Part shown: piece by piece, positions 15,750 to 25,751 of the stretch | How positions within the stretch are numbered: the first letter of the stretch is position 1 | Layout: each line of letters begins with the position of its first letter | Assembly (NCBI GenBank): GCA_036490515.1 | Contig: DASXDU010000011.1 | Coordinates: forward strand, 248,001-312,000 | Length of the DNA stretch: 64,000 nt | Source: Palsa-1150 sp036490515 | GTDB taxonomy: Bacteria; Myxococcota_A; Polyangia; Polyangiales; Polyangiaceae | Reading direction: 5' to 3' | Program-made: the position numbers and the translations under genes | Notes under the pieces: model-generated | Database searches by the model: none | The model's input: only the letters and a program-made list of their open reading frames with translations | What the model was told of the DNA's origin: nothing

Positions 15750-15898
15750 CCAGGAGAGGGGGAAACAGGAAGATCAGAAGATCAGAAGCAGTGCGTTGGG
15801 CTTTCACCGGGTGGGGCCGGGCAAGAATCGGCCCCACCCGGTGAACACCCCCCTCTCGCCTTCTGATCTTCTGAACTTCCTGTTTCTCCTCTCGCCTG
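15750..15898. repeat. Intergenic palindromic repeat, copy 4, with perfect 15-bp inner stem
   Basis: Outer arms 15751-15788 (GGAAACAGGAAGATCAGAAG then ATCAGAAG) and 15860-15895 (TTCTGATCTTCTGAACTTCC). The inner stem CACCGGGTGGGGCCG (15805-15819) pairs perfectly with 15829-15843 around a 9-base loop. The inner sequence differs from copies 2 and 3, yet pairing is kept. It lies between convergent genes (kinase stop 15728, PilT-like stop 15936). Confidence 0.92.
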
Positions 15899-15935
15899 CG
15901 AGCCCCACCGCCAGCGATCTTGCCGGGAGCGCGCG

Positions 15936-16994
15936 TCAGGTGCCGCCTGCCTCGGCGGCCACCTGTTCGTCGATGAAGCCCTGCTCGAGGAGGCGCGCGA
16001 CGGACATCTGGAACGTGCGCATCCCGTAGGGGTGCGTGCCCTTCTCCATCAGCGCCTTGAGCGGCGGGTTGTTCTCGGGGCGGCGGATGCTCTCCTTGAC
16101 CGACGTCGACGCGACGAGCACCTCGCTCGCCATGACGACGCCGCTCCCGTCGGCCTTCGGCAGGAGTCGCTGGGCGATGATCCCCTGCAGGCAGCTCGCG
16201 ATGCGGACGCGGTTCTCGTTCGCGTCGCCGCGCATGAGGGCCAGCATGCGGTTCACCGTGCGCACCGCGTCGCTCGTGTGGAGCGTCGCCATGACGAGGT
16301 GCCCCGTCTCGGCGGCCTTGAGGGCGATCTCCATCGTCTCCTCGTCGCGGATCTCGCCGACGAAGATGACGTCGGGGTCCTGCCGGAGGGCCGCGCGCAG
16401 CGCCGCCGCGAAGCTCGCCGTGTCGAGGCCCACCTCGCGCTGCGAGATGCTCGACATCTTGTCCTGGTGGAGGAACTCGATGGGGTCCTCGACCGTCACG
16501 ATGTGGAGCGCCTGCGTCGCGTTGAGGTGCCCCACCATGCTGGCGATCGACGTGCTCTTGCCGTTGCCCGCGGCGCCGACGACGAGGACCATCCCGTTCG
16601 GGCGCTCGGCCAGCTCGCGCGTCACGGGCATGGGGAGCCCGAGCGAATCCATCGGCGGGATGTCGCTCGGGATGAAGCGCATGACGACCGCGAGCGTCCC
16701 GCGCTGCCGGTACACGTTCACGCGGAAGCGGCCGATCCCGGGCGCCGCGTACGACGTGTCGTACTCCTTCAGCTCGTCGAGCCTGGCCCGCACGTCGGGG
16801 TCGCCGATGACGAGCGCCGCCACGGCCGCGCCGTCCTCGGGCGAGATGCGCTCCGTGCGGAAGTAGATCATCTCGCCGCGGATCCGCGCGCCCGGCGGCT
16901 GGCCCACCTTGATGTGGACGTCGCTCGCCTTGCCGGCGACCGCCTTGGAGAGCAGCGTGTGGAAGAACTTCTCGTCGCTGAACGGGCTCGGCAA
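15936..16994 (-). CDS. PilT-like type IV pilus retraction ATPase
   Basis: A 352-residue secretion ATPase. The N-terminal domain opens FFHTLLSKAVAGKASDVHIK. The Walker A loop is GAAGNGKST instead of the more usual GPTGSGKST. The Asp box (VTVEDPIEF), Walker B (QDPDVIFVGEIRDEETMEIALKAAETGHLVMATLHT) and the His box are intact. These hexameric ATPases depolymerise type IV pili for twitching motility. It could be one of several PilT paralogues typical of myxobacteria, so no numbered name is given. I see only a TTG start (16994); no in-frame ATG precedes. No other pilus gene is adjacent. Confidence 0.9.
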   Translation of the reverse strand: MPSPFSDEKFFHTLLSKAVAGKASDVHIKVGQPPGARIRGEMIYFRTERISPEDGAAVAALVIGDPDVRARLDELKEYDTSYAAPGIGRFRVNVYRQRGTLAVVMRFIPSDIPPMDSLGLPMPVTRELAERPNGMVLVVGAAGNGKSTSIASMVGHLNATQALHIVTVEDPIEFLHQDKMSSISQREVGLDTASFAAALRAALRQDPDVIFVGEIRDEETMEIALKAAETGHLVMATLHTSDAVRTVNRMLALMRGDANENRVRIASCLQGIIAQRLLPKADGSGVVMASEVLVASTSVKESIRRPENNPPLKALMEKGTHPYGMRTFQMSVARLLEQGFIDEQVAAEAGGT

Positions 16995-17072
16995 GGCGTT
17001 CTCAGCGTACCACGTGCGCTCGGGGCCCTGCCCGCGGGGCCGGGCTGCGCGCCGACGACCGCGCTCGGCGCG

Positions 17073-17597
17073 CTACGAGCGCTCGACGACGCCGATGTAC
17101 GGCAGGTTCCGGTAGCGCTCGGCGAAGTCGAGCCCGTAGCCCACGACGAAGCGGTCCTCGATGGTGAAGCCGAGGTAGTCCACGCTGATCTTCACCTTCG
17201 CCCGCGCCGGCTTGTGCAGGAGCGAACACACCTTGATGCTCGCAGGCGCGCGCGTCCGGAGAAGATCCATGAGGTGCGCGATCGTCAAGCCCGTGTCGAC
17301 GATGTCCTCGACGATGAGGACGTCCTCGTGCTCGATGGGGCGCGAGAGGTCCTGCGTGATCTGCACGACGCCGCTCGACTCGGTGCCCTCGCCGTAGGAG
17401 CGCACGCCGAGGAAGTCGACGCGCAGCGGCAGGTCGATCGTCCGCGCGAGGTCGGCCGCGAAGACGAAGCTCCCCTTGAGGACGCAGACGAGCACGAGGT
17501 TCCTGCCCTCGTAGTCCTTCGTGATCTGCGCGCCGAGCTCGCGCACGCGCGCGGCGATCTCCTCCTGCGTGAGCATCGTGACGAGGCGTTCGGTCAT
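17073..17597 (-). CDS. hpt: Hypoxanthine phosphoribosyltransferase
   Basis: A 174-residue type I phosphoribosyltransferase of purine salvage (hypoxanthine or guanine plus PRPP to IMP or GMP). The PRPP loop is EDVLIVEDIVDTGLTIAHL (about residues 90-108). The flexible-loop region SYGEGTESSGVVQI and the C-terminal DFAERYRNLPYIGVV, which contacts the purine base, are typical of bacterial HPRTs. Start ATG 17597, with a downstream M8 also possible. It lies 36 bp downstream of comEC on the same strand and may share its transcript. Confidence 0.95.
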   Translation of the reverse strand: MTERLVTMLTQEEIAARVRELGAQITKDYEGRNLVLVCVLKGSFVFAADLARTIDLPLRVDFLGVRSYGEGTESSGVVQITQDLSRPIEHEDVLIVEDIVDTGLTIAHLMDLLRTRAPASIKVCSLLHKPARAKVKISVDYLGFTIEDRFVVGYGLDFAERYRNLPYIGVVERS

Positions 17598-17633
17598 GGG
17601 GGGGCATCAGATAGGAGAGGACCGCCCGGGCCG

Positions 17634-20087
17634 TCAACGCTCGCGGCCGCCGGCCGCGGTGACGTCGAGCGAGCGGCCGTCGGTGGTCACGGTGACGGCG
17701 CCGTCGTGGTCCGTGCGCCACACGCGGACGCCCGCGGCGGCGAGCGTGGCGAGCGTCGTGGGGTGCGGGTGCCCGAAGCGGTTGCGGCAGCCGGCCGAGA
17801 CGACGGCGTGGACGGGCGACACCGCGGCGAGGAACGCGGGCGTCGTCGACGTGCGGCTCCCGTGGTGACCCACCTTGAGGACGTCGGCGCGGAGGCGCGT
17901 GCGGTCGCCGGCGAGGAGCGTCCCCTCCTCCTCGTGCTCGGTGTCGCCGACGAGCAGCACCGCGCGCTCGCCGAACGAGACGCGCAGTACGAACGAGTTG
18001 TCGTTCGGGCCGCGATCGGGATCGAACCCGGGGCACGGGGCGAGCACCTCGACGCGCGCTCCGCCCATCACGCGCTCGCCGCAGAGCTCCGCCGGCCGCA
18101 GGACGGGCACGCCACGCGCGCGAAGCCCCGCGAGGAGGCCTGCGTACGTGCTCCCGGCGCCCTGCGCCTCGCCCTGGCCCGTGTCCCAGAAGGCCCCGAC
18201 GCGCACGGCGTCGAGCCCCGTGGCGAGGCCCATGAAGTGGTCCGGGTGGGGATGCGTGAGCACGACCGCTGCGACCTCCCGCCGGCGGCGCGCGCGGAGC
18301 TCCGGCGCGAGGACGCGCATGCCGAGGTCGATGGGGCTGCCGACGAGACCCCCGCCGTCGACGACCATCGCCTCGCCGTCGGGCAGATCGACGATGGACG
18401 AGTCCCCCTGCCCCACGTCGAGGAACGTCACCCGGAGAACGCCGTGCGGCGCGCCCGCCCGGTGCGCTCCGAGCTCGAGGAGGAGGAGCAGCGCGGTCGC
18501 CACGCCCGCCGTGACACGGCGGCGAGCACCGAGGACGAGCGCCGCGAGGCCCACGGCGAGGACGGCGAGCTGCCACGCGGTGGGCGCCGGGACCTCGGTC
18601 GTGAGCGCCGGTACGGCGAAGCCGCGCGCGACGGCCCGGACGAGGACGAGGGCGCCCGTCGCGACGGCCGCGCAGCCGCGCTCCGCCGCGGGCCACCAGG
18701 GGAGCGCCGCCTGGACGAGGCACAGCGGAAGCGCGACGGTCTCCCCCACGGGCACCGCCAGCAGGTTCGCGAGCACGCCGCCGATCGGCACGCTCGGGGC
18801 GAAGCGCGCGAGGACCGGAGCGCACGGCAGCGACGCGGCGAGCGTCGTCCCCGCGGCCCGGGCGACCGGCGCGAGGCGCGACGGGGCCCACGCCTCGAGG
18901 CGGACCGCGAAGGGGCGCGCGAACGCGAGCAGGCCCGCCGTCGCCGCCCCCGAGAGGAGGAACGAGAGGTCGAAGACGACGAGCGGGTCGAGGATCGCCA
19001 TCGCGAGGAGCGACAGCCCGAACGCGCGCGTGGCGTCCGTGCGGCGACCCATGGCCCGCGCGAGGAGCGCGGCCGTCGCCATCCAGGCGGCGCGGATCGT
19101 CGAGCCGCCGGCCCCCGCGAGCTCCGCGTAGAGCCACGCCGCGGGGACGCCGATCGCGGCGGCCACGCGCCCCGCGTCCACCCGCGCCGCGACGGCCTCG
19201 ACCCGGACCAGCAGCGTCTCGAGCAGGCGGACGACGATCGCCAGGACGAGGACCAGGTGCATGCCCGACACCGCGAGCAGGTGCGAGAGCCCGCTCGCCC
19301 GGAACGCGCGGTCGTCGTCCGGCGCGAGATCGCTCTCGCCGAGGACGAGGGCCCGCGCCATGGGGCCCACGTCGGGCGCGAAGGTCGCGTCGATCCGCGC
19401 GCGCACGCCGGCTCGCACGCGGTCGATCCACGCGAGGAGGCCCGACCCGCGCCGGACGACGGCGACGTCGAGCGTCCCGCCCGATCGCAGGACCCCGCGG
19501 TGCGCCTCCGACGGCCGCGGATCGCCGGTCGACGCGTTCCACAAACGCTGCGGCGCACCGAGCGTGGCCACGACGTCCGCCTCGTCGCCGCGCGCCAGGT
19601 CCGCCGGCCCGCCGTAGAGCGTCGCGCGCCCGCGCCAGGCCACCGCCGCGCCGTCGCAGACGAGCCCGTCGAGGTCCGCGTCCCACTTCATCGCGTCGTG
19701 CGCGCGGACGGGCGACGACGCGACCCTCGCCCTCGCGGCGCACAGCTTCGGGAGCCCCATCGCCCGCTCGGCCGCGGCGCGCGCCTGCTCGTGCACGGCC
19801 ACCGCCCGCGCCGACCGCGCGAGCCCCGCCCCCATCGCCGCGATCGCGACCAGCGTGAGCGCGTTGGCCCTGGGCCGGCGGGCCGTCCCGCGCGCAGACC
19901 GGGCGACGAGGAGCGCGAGCACGCCCGCCGCCGCGGCGGACGTCTCGAGCGGCGCCACGAGGAGAAGCGGCCCCGCGACGAGCGCCGCGCCCGCCACGAG
20001 CACGAGGTCGACCGTCCGGTTCGGCTGCACGTCCGGCCCCGAGAGCAGCGCGCGTGCCCGGGCCGGGCGTGCGCGTTTCCCCGGCAA
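17634..20087 (-). CDS. comEC: ComEC/Rec2-family DNA uptake channel protein
   Basis: An 817-residue polytopic membrane protein. It has N-terminal helices, then a soluble OB-like segment (DUF4131 part, about 95-215). The competence domain includes SHLLAVSGMHLVLVLAIVVRL and further helices. The C-terminal metallo-beta-lactamase-like domain (from about residue 550) has FLDVGQGDSSIV, the metal motif THPHPDHFMG, GDTEHEEE and KVGHHGSRTSTTPAF. ComEC carries transforming DNA across the inner membrane. The start appears to be TTG 20087; no better one is seen. Length and order fit full-length ComEC. hpt follows after 36 bp. No other com gene is nearby. Confidence 0.93.
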   Translation of the reverse strand: MPGKRARPARARALLSGPDVQPNRTVDLVLVAGAALVAGPLLLVAPLETSAAAAGVLALLVARSARGTARRPRANALTLVAIAAMGAGLARSARAVAVHEQARAAAERAMGLPKLCAARARVASSPVRAHDAMKWDADLDGLVCDGAAVAWRGRATLYGGPADLARGDEADVVATLGAPQRLWNASTGDPRPSEAHRGVLRSGGTLDVAVVRRGSGLLAWIDRVRAGVRARIDATFAPDVGPMARALVLGESDLAPDDDRAFRASGLSHLLAVSGMHLVLVLAIVVRLLETLLVRVEAVAARVDAGRVAAAIGVPAAWLYAELAGAGGSTIRAAWMATAALLARAMGRRTDATRAFGLSLLAMAILDPLVVFDLSFLLSGAATAGLLAFARPFAVRLEAWAPSRLAPVARAAGTTLAASLPCAPVLARFAPSVPIGGVLANLLAVPVGETVALPLCLVQAALPWWPAAERGCAAVATGALVLVRAVARGFAVPALTTEVPAPTAWQLAVLAVGLAALVLGARRRVTAGVATALLLLLELGAHRAGAPHGVLRVTFLDVGQGDSSIVDLPDGEAMVVDGGGLVGSPIDLGMRVLAPELRARRRREVAAVVLTHPHPDHFMGLATGLDAVRVGAFWDTGQGEAQGAGSTYAGLLAGLRARGVPVLRPAELCGERVMGGARVEVLAPCPGFDPDRGPNDNSFVLRVSFGERAVLLVGDTEHEEEGTLLAGDRTRLRADVLKVGHHGSRTSTTPAFLAAVSPVHAVVSAGCRNRFGHPHPTTLATLAAAGVRVWRTDHDGAVTVTTDGRSLDVTAAGGRER

Positions 20088-20228
20088 ACGGCGCGGTGGC
20101 GCCTGTCCTGGACAGTTCGCACCCTGTCCGTGGACAGCCCACGTCGCATCCTGCGTTGCCGCGCAATGGCGGGACGCCTACTCTCGGTCGAAGGTGCCTT
20201 CTTCGCCTGATCGCGCGCGGGGCCCGGG

Positions 20229-21962
20229 ATGAGCCAGCGGTTCATCCGGTGCCCGCACTGCGGGATGCCGCACGACGGCGTGCAGGTGATCTGCCCGACG
20301 ACCGGCAAGTCGATCCGGCGCGACAAGAGCGAGCGGCACATCCCCGTGGCGGCGCCGCACCCGCCGTCGCAGCCTCCGCCCGCGCGCAACCAGCCGTCGT
20401 CGATGCCGCCGAAGGGCCCGTCGCGGGACCTCTTCGGCAAGACGATCGGCGGCAAGTACGTGGTGCGCGCCGTCCTCGGCGAAGGCGGCATGGGCACGGT
20501 GTTCGAGGCGGAGCACCTGACGATCGGGCGCTCGGTGGCGGTGAAGGTGCTGCACCCGCAGCAGGCGCGGAAGAAGGACGCGGTCCGGCGCTTCCACCAG
20601 GAGGCGCGCGCCGCAGGCGCGATCGGCCACCCGAACATCTGCGAGGTCTACGACCTCGGCACGCTCGACGACGGGAGCCCCTACCTCGTCATGGAGAAGC
20701 TCATGGGCGAGACGCTCGCCGACCGGATCGCGGTCGAGGGCGGGCTCCCGTTCGACGAGGCGATCGACATCCTCGTGCAGGTACTCTCGGGCCTCGTGGC
20801 CGCGCACGAGAAGGGCATCGTCCACCGCGACATCAAGCCGGAGAACGTCTTTCTCACGAAGCGCGTCGGCTGCCCGCCGCTCTGCAAGCTGCTCGACTTC
20901 GGCGTCTCGAAGATGATCGCCCCGCTGCTCGGCGGCCGCGAGGACGACCTCGACCTCACGCGCACGGGGATGGTCATGGGGACGCCCTACTACATGTCGC
21001 CCGAGCAGGCGCGCGGCGACCGCAACCTCGACGTGCGCGTCGACCTCTACGCGTGCGGCGTCATCCTCTACGAGGCGCTCACGGGGCGCCGCCCCTTCAG
21101 CGCGCCGAACTACAACGCGCTCCTCCTCCAGATCCTCAGCGCGAAGCCCAAGCCGGCGCGCGACCTCCGCCCCGCGCTCCCCGGCGGGTTCGACGCCGTC
21201 CTCGACAAGGCGATGGCGCGCAACCGGGACGACCGCTACCGCTCCGCCGCGGAGTTCCAGCGCGACCTCCAGACGCTGCGCGATCGCCACAACGCGGGGC
21301 TGCCGGTCCTCGTGGGCGAGCCCGCGCGACGCGGCCCCGGCGATCCGGCGGCGCAGCCCGCAGCCGCCCACCGCGTCGCGCGAGCCGACCCGCGCCCGCC
21401 GCCGCGCCCGCGCGAGCCCACGCCCAGCTCGGTGGAGATCCCGATCACGTTCTCGAACGACACGCCGCTGTCGGGCGAGAACCTGCCCGTCGACGCCACC
21501 GAGCTCGAGAGCCGGCCGGCGCACGCGCACGCGCCGGCGAGCGACGCGGCGGAGTTCGAGGAGTACCCGACGCAGGTGCACGTGAGCCCGTTCGACGAGC
21601 CGCGCTCCGAGGACGCCCAGACGACGCAGAAGCGAGGGCCCGAGTTCTCGGCGCAGCTGGCGCACGCGCGCGGCGGCGTGCGCGACACGGACGTGACCGG
21701 TCGCCCGGCCGTCGGCGACGCGGATCCCGCGGGCAAGGCGCCGGCCGCGCGCACGAGCAGGCGCCCCGCGGTCGAGCTGCGCGACGATCAGGAGACGATC
21801 ATCAAGTCGCGGAGCTCGTTCTCGCTGCCGAAGCGCAAGCCGTCGCGCAAGGCGGCCGCGAGCCCGGACGACACCATCAAGGTGGACACGGATCTGCCGT
21901 CGATGGAAGGCGAGCCGACGCAGCTGATGGCCTCGCGTGCCCCGAAGGCGCCCCGCCGGTAG
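20229..21962 (+). CDS. Ser/Thr protein kinase with N-terminal zinc-ribbon-like motif
   Basis: 577 residues. The N terminus has CPHCGMPHDGVQVICP, a possible three- or four-ligand zinc knuckle. A Pro-rich linker leads to the kinase core (about 70-350) with Gly loop LGEGGMGTVFEAEH, AVKVL lysine, HRDIKPEN, DFGVSK and GTPYYMSPEQ. The activation segment contains a short insertion (GGREDDLDLTRTGMVM). The last ~200 residues are low-complexity, acidic and basic in turn, with no membrane helix, so this kinase is soluble. grpE follows on the same strand after a 93-bp gap, but a shared role is not implied by sequence. Confidence 0.9.
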   Translation: MSQRFIRCPHCGMPHDGVQVICPTTGKSIRRDKSERHIPVAAPHPPSQPPPARNQPSSMPPKGPSRDLFGKTIGGKYVVRAVLGEGGMGTVFEAEHLTIGRSVAVKVLHPQQARKKDAVRRFHQEARAAGAIGHPNICEVYDLGTLDDGSPYLVMEKLMGETLADRIAVEGGLPFDEAIDILVQVLSGLVAAHEKGIVHRDIKPENVFLTKRVGCPPLCKLLDFGVSKMIAPLLGGREDDLDLTRTGMVMGTPYYMSPEQARGDRNLDVRVDLYACGVILYEALTGRRPFSAPNYNALLLQILSAKPKPARDLRPALPGGFDAVLDKAMARNRDDRYRSAAEFQRDLQTLRDRHNAGLPVLVGEPARRGPGDPAAQPAAAHRVARADPRPPPRPREPTPSSVEIPITFSNDTPLSGENLPVDATELESRPAHAHAPASDAAEFEEYPTQVHVSPFDEPRSEDAQTTQKRGPEFSAQLAHARGGVRDTDVTGRPAVGDADPAGKAPAARTSRRPAVELRDDQETIIKSRSSFSLPKRKPSRKAAASPDDTIKVDTDLPSMEGEPTQLMASRAPKAPRR

Positions 21963-22055
21963 CCTCGTCCACTCGGCCTCCGCAGCCTTCCGGGCGCGTC
22001 CCCTCGGGTTCACATGGCCTGGGTCTTCCGGGCGGGAGGCTTTATAGTGCGGGCG

Positions 22056-22670
22056 ATGCACGACGACTCGAACCGCAACGCGGCCCGCGGGGCCGAGGCC
22101 GCCGCCCGCGACGGAGAGGGGGAGGCCGGCGACCCGACCGAAGCGCTCCCCGAGCCCAGCGCTCCGCAGGCGTCCGACGACCCGCTGACCGCCGCGCAGA
22201 ACGAAGCGTCGCGGATGAAGGACCAGTGGCTCCGCACCGCGGCCGACTTCGACAACTTCCGCAAGCGAATGCGCAAAGAGCTCGAGGACGCGCGGCGCAC
22301 GGGCCGCGAGGACCTTCTGCGCGCCGTCCTGCCCGTCTTCGACAACCTCGAGCGCGCCATCCAGAGCGCGCAGCGCTCGACCGACGTGAAGGCCGTGGCC
22401 GACGGGCTGTCGCTGGTGCAGCGCCAGTTCACCGAGTCGCTCGGCCGCGAGGGCATCGCGCGCGTGCCGACGGTGGGGCACCCGTTCGACCCCTCCGTGC
22501 ACGAGGCCATCCAGCAGGTGGAGACGGCCGATCACGCGCCGGGGACGGTGCTCGCCGAGGTCCAGCCCGGGTACGTGCAGGGGGAGCGTCTGGTGCGGGC
22601 CGCGATGGTCGTCGTCGCGAAGGCCAAGGGCTCCGACGGCGAGCCCGGGTCCGGGCGGGCGGCGAGCTAG
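22056..22670 (+). CDS. grpE: GrpE nucleotide exchange factor
   Basis: A 204-residue cochaperone that releases ADP from DnaK. After a disordered N-terminal ~45 residues, the long dimer helix reads DQWLRTAADFDNFRKRMRKE; the GrpE signature DNLERAI and the beta-domain (VGHPFDPSVHEAIQQV ... VQPGYVQGERLVRAAMVVVAK) follow. Start ATG 22056 (MHDDSN); an upstream in-frame ATG at 22014 would add an unlikely 14-residue leader. It lies 15 bp upstream of dnaK. I looked for a CIRCE operator (TTAGCACTC inverted repeat) upstream and saw none. Confidence 0.95.
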   Translation: MHDDSNRNAARGAEAAARDGEGEAGDPTEALPEPSAPQASDDPLTAAQNEASRMKDQWLRTAADFDNFRKRMRKELEDARRTGREDLLRAVLPVFDNLERAIQSAQRSTDVKAVADGLSLVQRQFTESLGREGIARVPTVGHPFDPSVHEAIQQVETADHAPGTVLAEVQPGYVQGERLVRAAMVVVAKAKGSDGEPGSGRAAS

Positions 22671-22685
22671 GCGCGCGAGGGGCGC

Positions 22686-24536
<1,851 letters not shown>

Positions 24537-24539
24537 GTC

Positions 24540-25067
24540 GTGCGCCCGCCGAGCCGCGTCGAGCGCTGGATGTACCGCCTCGCGGACCGGGCGGAGCACG
24601 ACCCGCGCGCGCGGCGGGTCCTCGTCGGCGCGACGCGGGCCCTCTTCGCGGCGATCGCGGTCGAGCGCCGCCGGGGCGGGCGGCGACTGCTCGCGACGGC
24701 CCGTGCGGCCGCCGTGCGGTGGGGACGCTGGCGCGCGGGCATGCTGCGGGAGCGTCTGGGCATCGACGCCACCGACATGGGGGACATGGCGCGCGTGCAG
24801 GACTGGGAGGACCGGGTCTTCGGCGTGACCGGGCACTGGACGGAGCGAGGGCGGGAGCGCGCCGTGAAGTGCGAGACCGCGTGCCCCTTCGCCGAGGTGG
24901 CGTCGCGGGCGCCCGAGGTGTGCACCGAGGTCGTTCACGCGCTCGAGGAGGCGACCTTCCGCGAGCTCAACCCCCGCTACCGGCTCCTACCGCTCGAGCG
25001 ACTGCTCTCGAAGGGCGCGCCGGCGTGCGAGTTCGTTCACGTGCTCGGGGAGCCCACGGGGGTCTGA
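24540..25067 (+). CDS. Putative L-2-amino-thiazoline-4-carboxylic acid hydrolase-like protein
   Basis: A 175-residue protein from GTG 24540, three bases after the dnaK stop, so it is probably in the grpE-dnaK transcript. The N-terminal half is Arg/Ala-rich and helical. The C-terminal half has CETACPFAEVASRAPEVCTEVVHALEEATF and ends GAPACEFVHVLGEP. The spaced Cys residues with CPFAE and a final CEF resemble ATC hydrolase-like proteins (PF14196) or a V4R-like small-molecule-binding fold. This is a family-level guess from motif pattern alone. The role next to Hsp70 genes is unknown. Confidence 0.5.
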   Translation: MRPPSRVERWMYRLADRAEHDPRARRVLVGATRALFAAIAVERRRGGRRLLATARAAAVRWGRWRAGMLRERLGIDATDMGDMARVQDWEDRVFGVTGHWTERGRERAVKCETACPFAEVASRAPEVCTEVVHALEEATFRELNPRYRLLPLERLLSKGAPACEFVHVLGEPTGV

Positions 25068-25103
25068 GTACGACACCGGCGTGCTACGCGCGTCACCTGC
25101 CGG

Positions 25104-25583
25104 TTACTTGGGCTGCCGAAGGACCAGGATGTGTCGCTCGACCAGCTCGCACACTGTGCGGAGCGCGGTCCCGCGCTCCAGACAGGAATCTCCGATCACC
25201 CGTGACAGTGGAGTCGTGCCGTCCACCTGCGCGAGGACCAGAGCGGCACGGTGGTCGAGAGGAAGCTCGTCCAGGACGTCGAGCGACACCGTCAACGCCG
25301 GGACACGACGCCCGTCCAGGAGGAGCTCGGCCGCGGCAATCGCCCCCACCTCGTCGCCGACGGTGAAGCGGTAGAGGATCTCGTGGACGGCAGGCTCGGG
25401 CTCGCGCGAATCCCAGAGGGGACGCGAAAGGAGAGCCTCCTCGAGCGGATCGAGCGTCGACACCACGGGGGCCTTGCGGCGCAGCCCGGATGGGCGCCGC
25501 GCGGGCGGAGGGACCGTGGGCCGCTGATCGACGCGGAGGTCGTCCTCGAACGCGTGATGGCCGAAGGCGTGATGAGCACTCAT
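25104..25583 (-). CDS. Conserved hypothetical protein with C-terminal winged-helix-like domain
   Basis: A 159-residue protein starting MSAHHAFGHH. The first ~60 residues are His/Arg/Pro-rich and probably disordered. The rest is folded: HEILYRFTVGDEVGAIAAAELLL, then LPLDHRAALVLAQVDGTTPLSRVIGDSCLERGTALRTVCELVERHILVLR. The last part has the spacing of a small winged helix (helix, turn, recognition helix, beta end). I recall similar C-terminal modules in many myxobacterial proteins, often with a regulatory flavour, but cannot name the family. Divergent from lnt (168 bp). No enzyme motif is visible. Confidence 0.6.
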   Translation of the reverse strand: MSAHHAFGHHAFEDDLRVDQRPTVPPPARRPSGLRRKAPVVSTLDPLEEALLSRPLWDSREPEPAVHEILYRFTVGDEVGAIAAAELLLDGRRVPALTVSLDVLDELPLDHRAALVLAQVDGTTPLSRVIGDSCLERGTALRTVCELVERHILVLRQPK

Positions 25584-25751
25584 GGCAGGCGCTCCCTCAG
25601 CAGGATCGATGCCGCACGGACGAGGCGCGATTTCCGCGCGATCGCGCGCTCCGGCCGCCGGCGGGTGTCGACAAACTGACGCAGGGGCGTGTCGCGCCCT
25701 CTTCGCCCGAAGCGCGCGGGGACGTGGGAATATGCGGTCGCGCGGAACCGT

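Noticed and set aside
21963..22055. CIRCE heat-shock operator before grpE
   Set aside because: The inverted repeat TTAGCACTC-N9-GAGTGCTAA is not present, so HrcA control is not shown.
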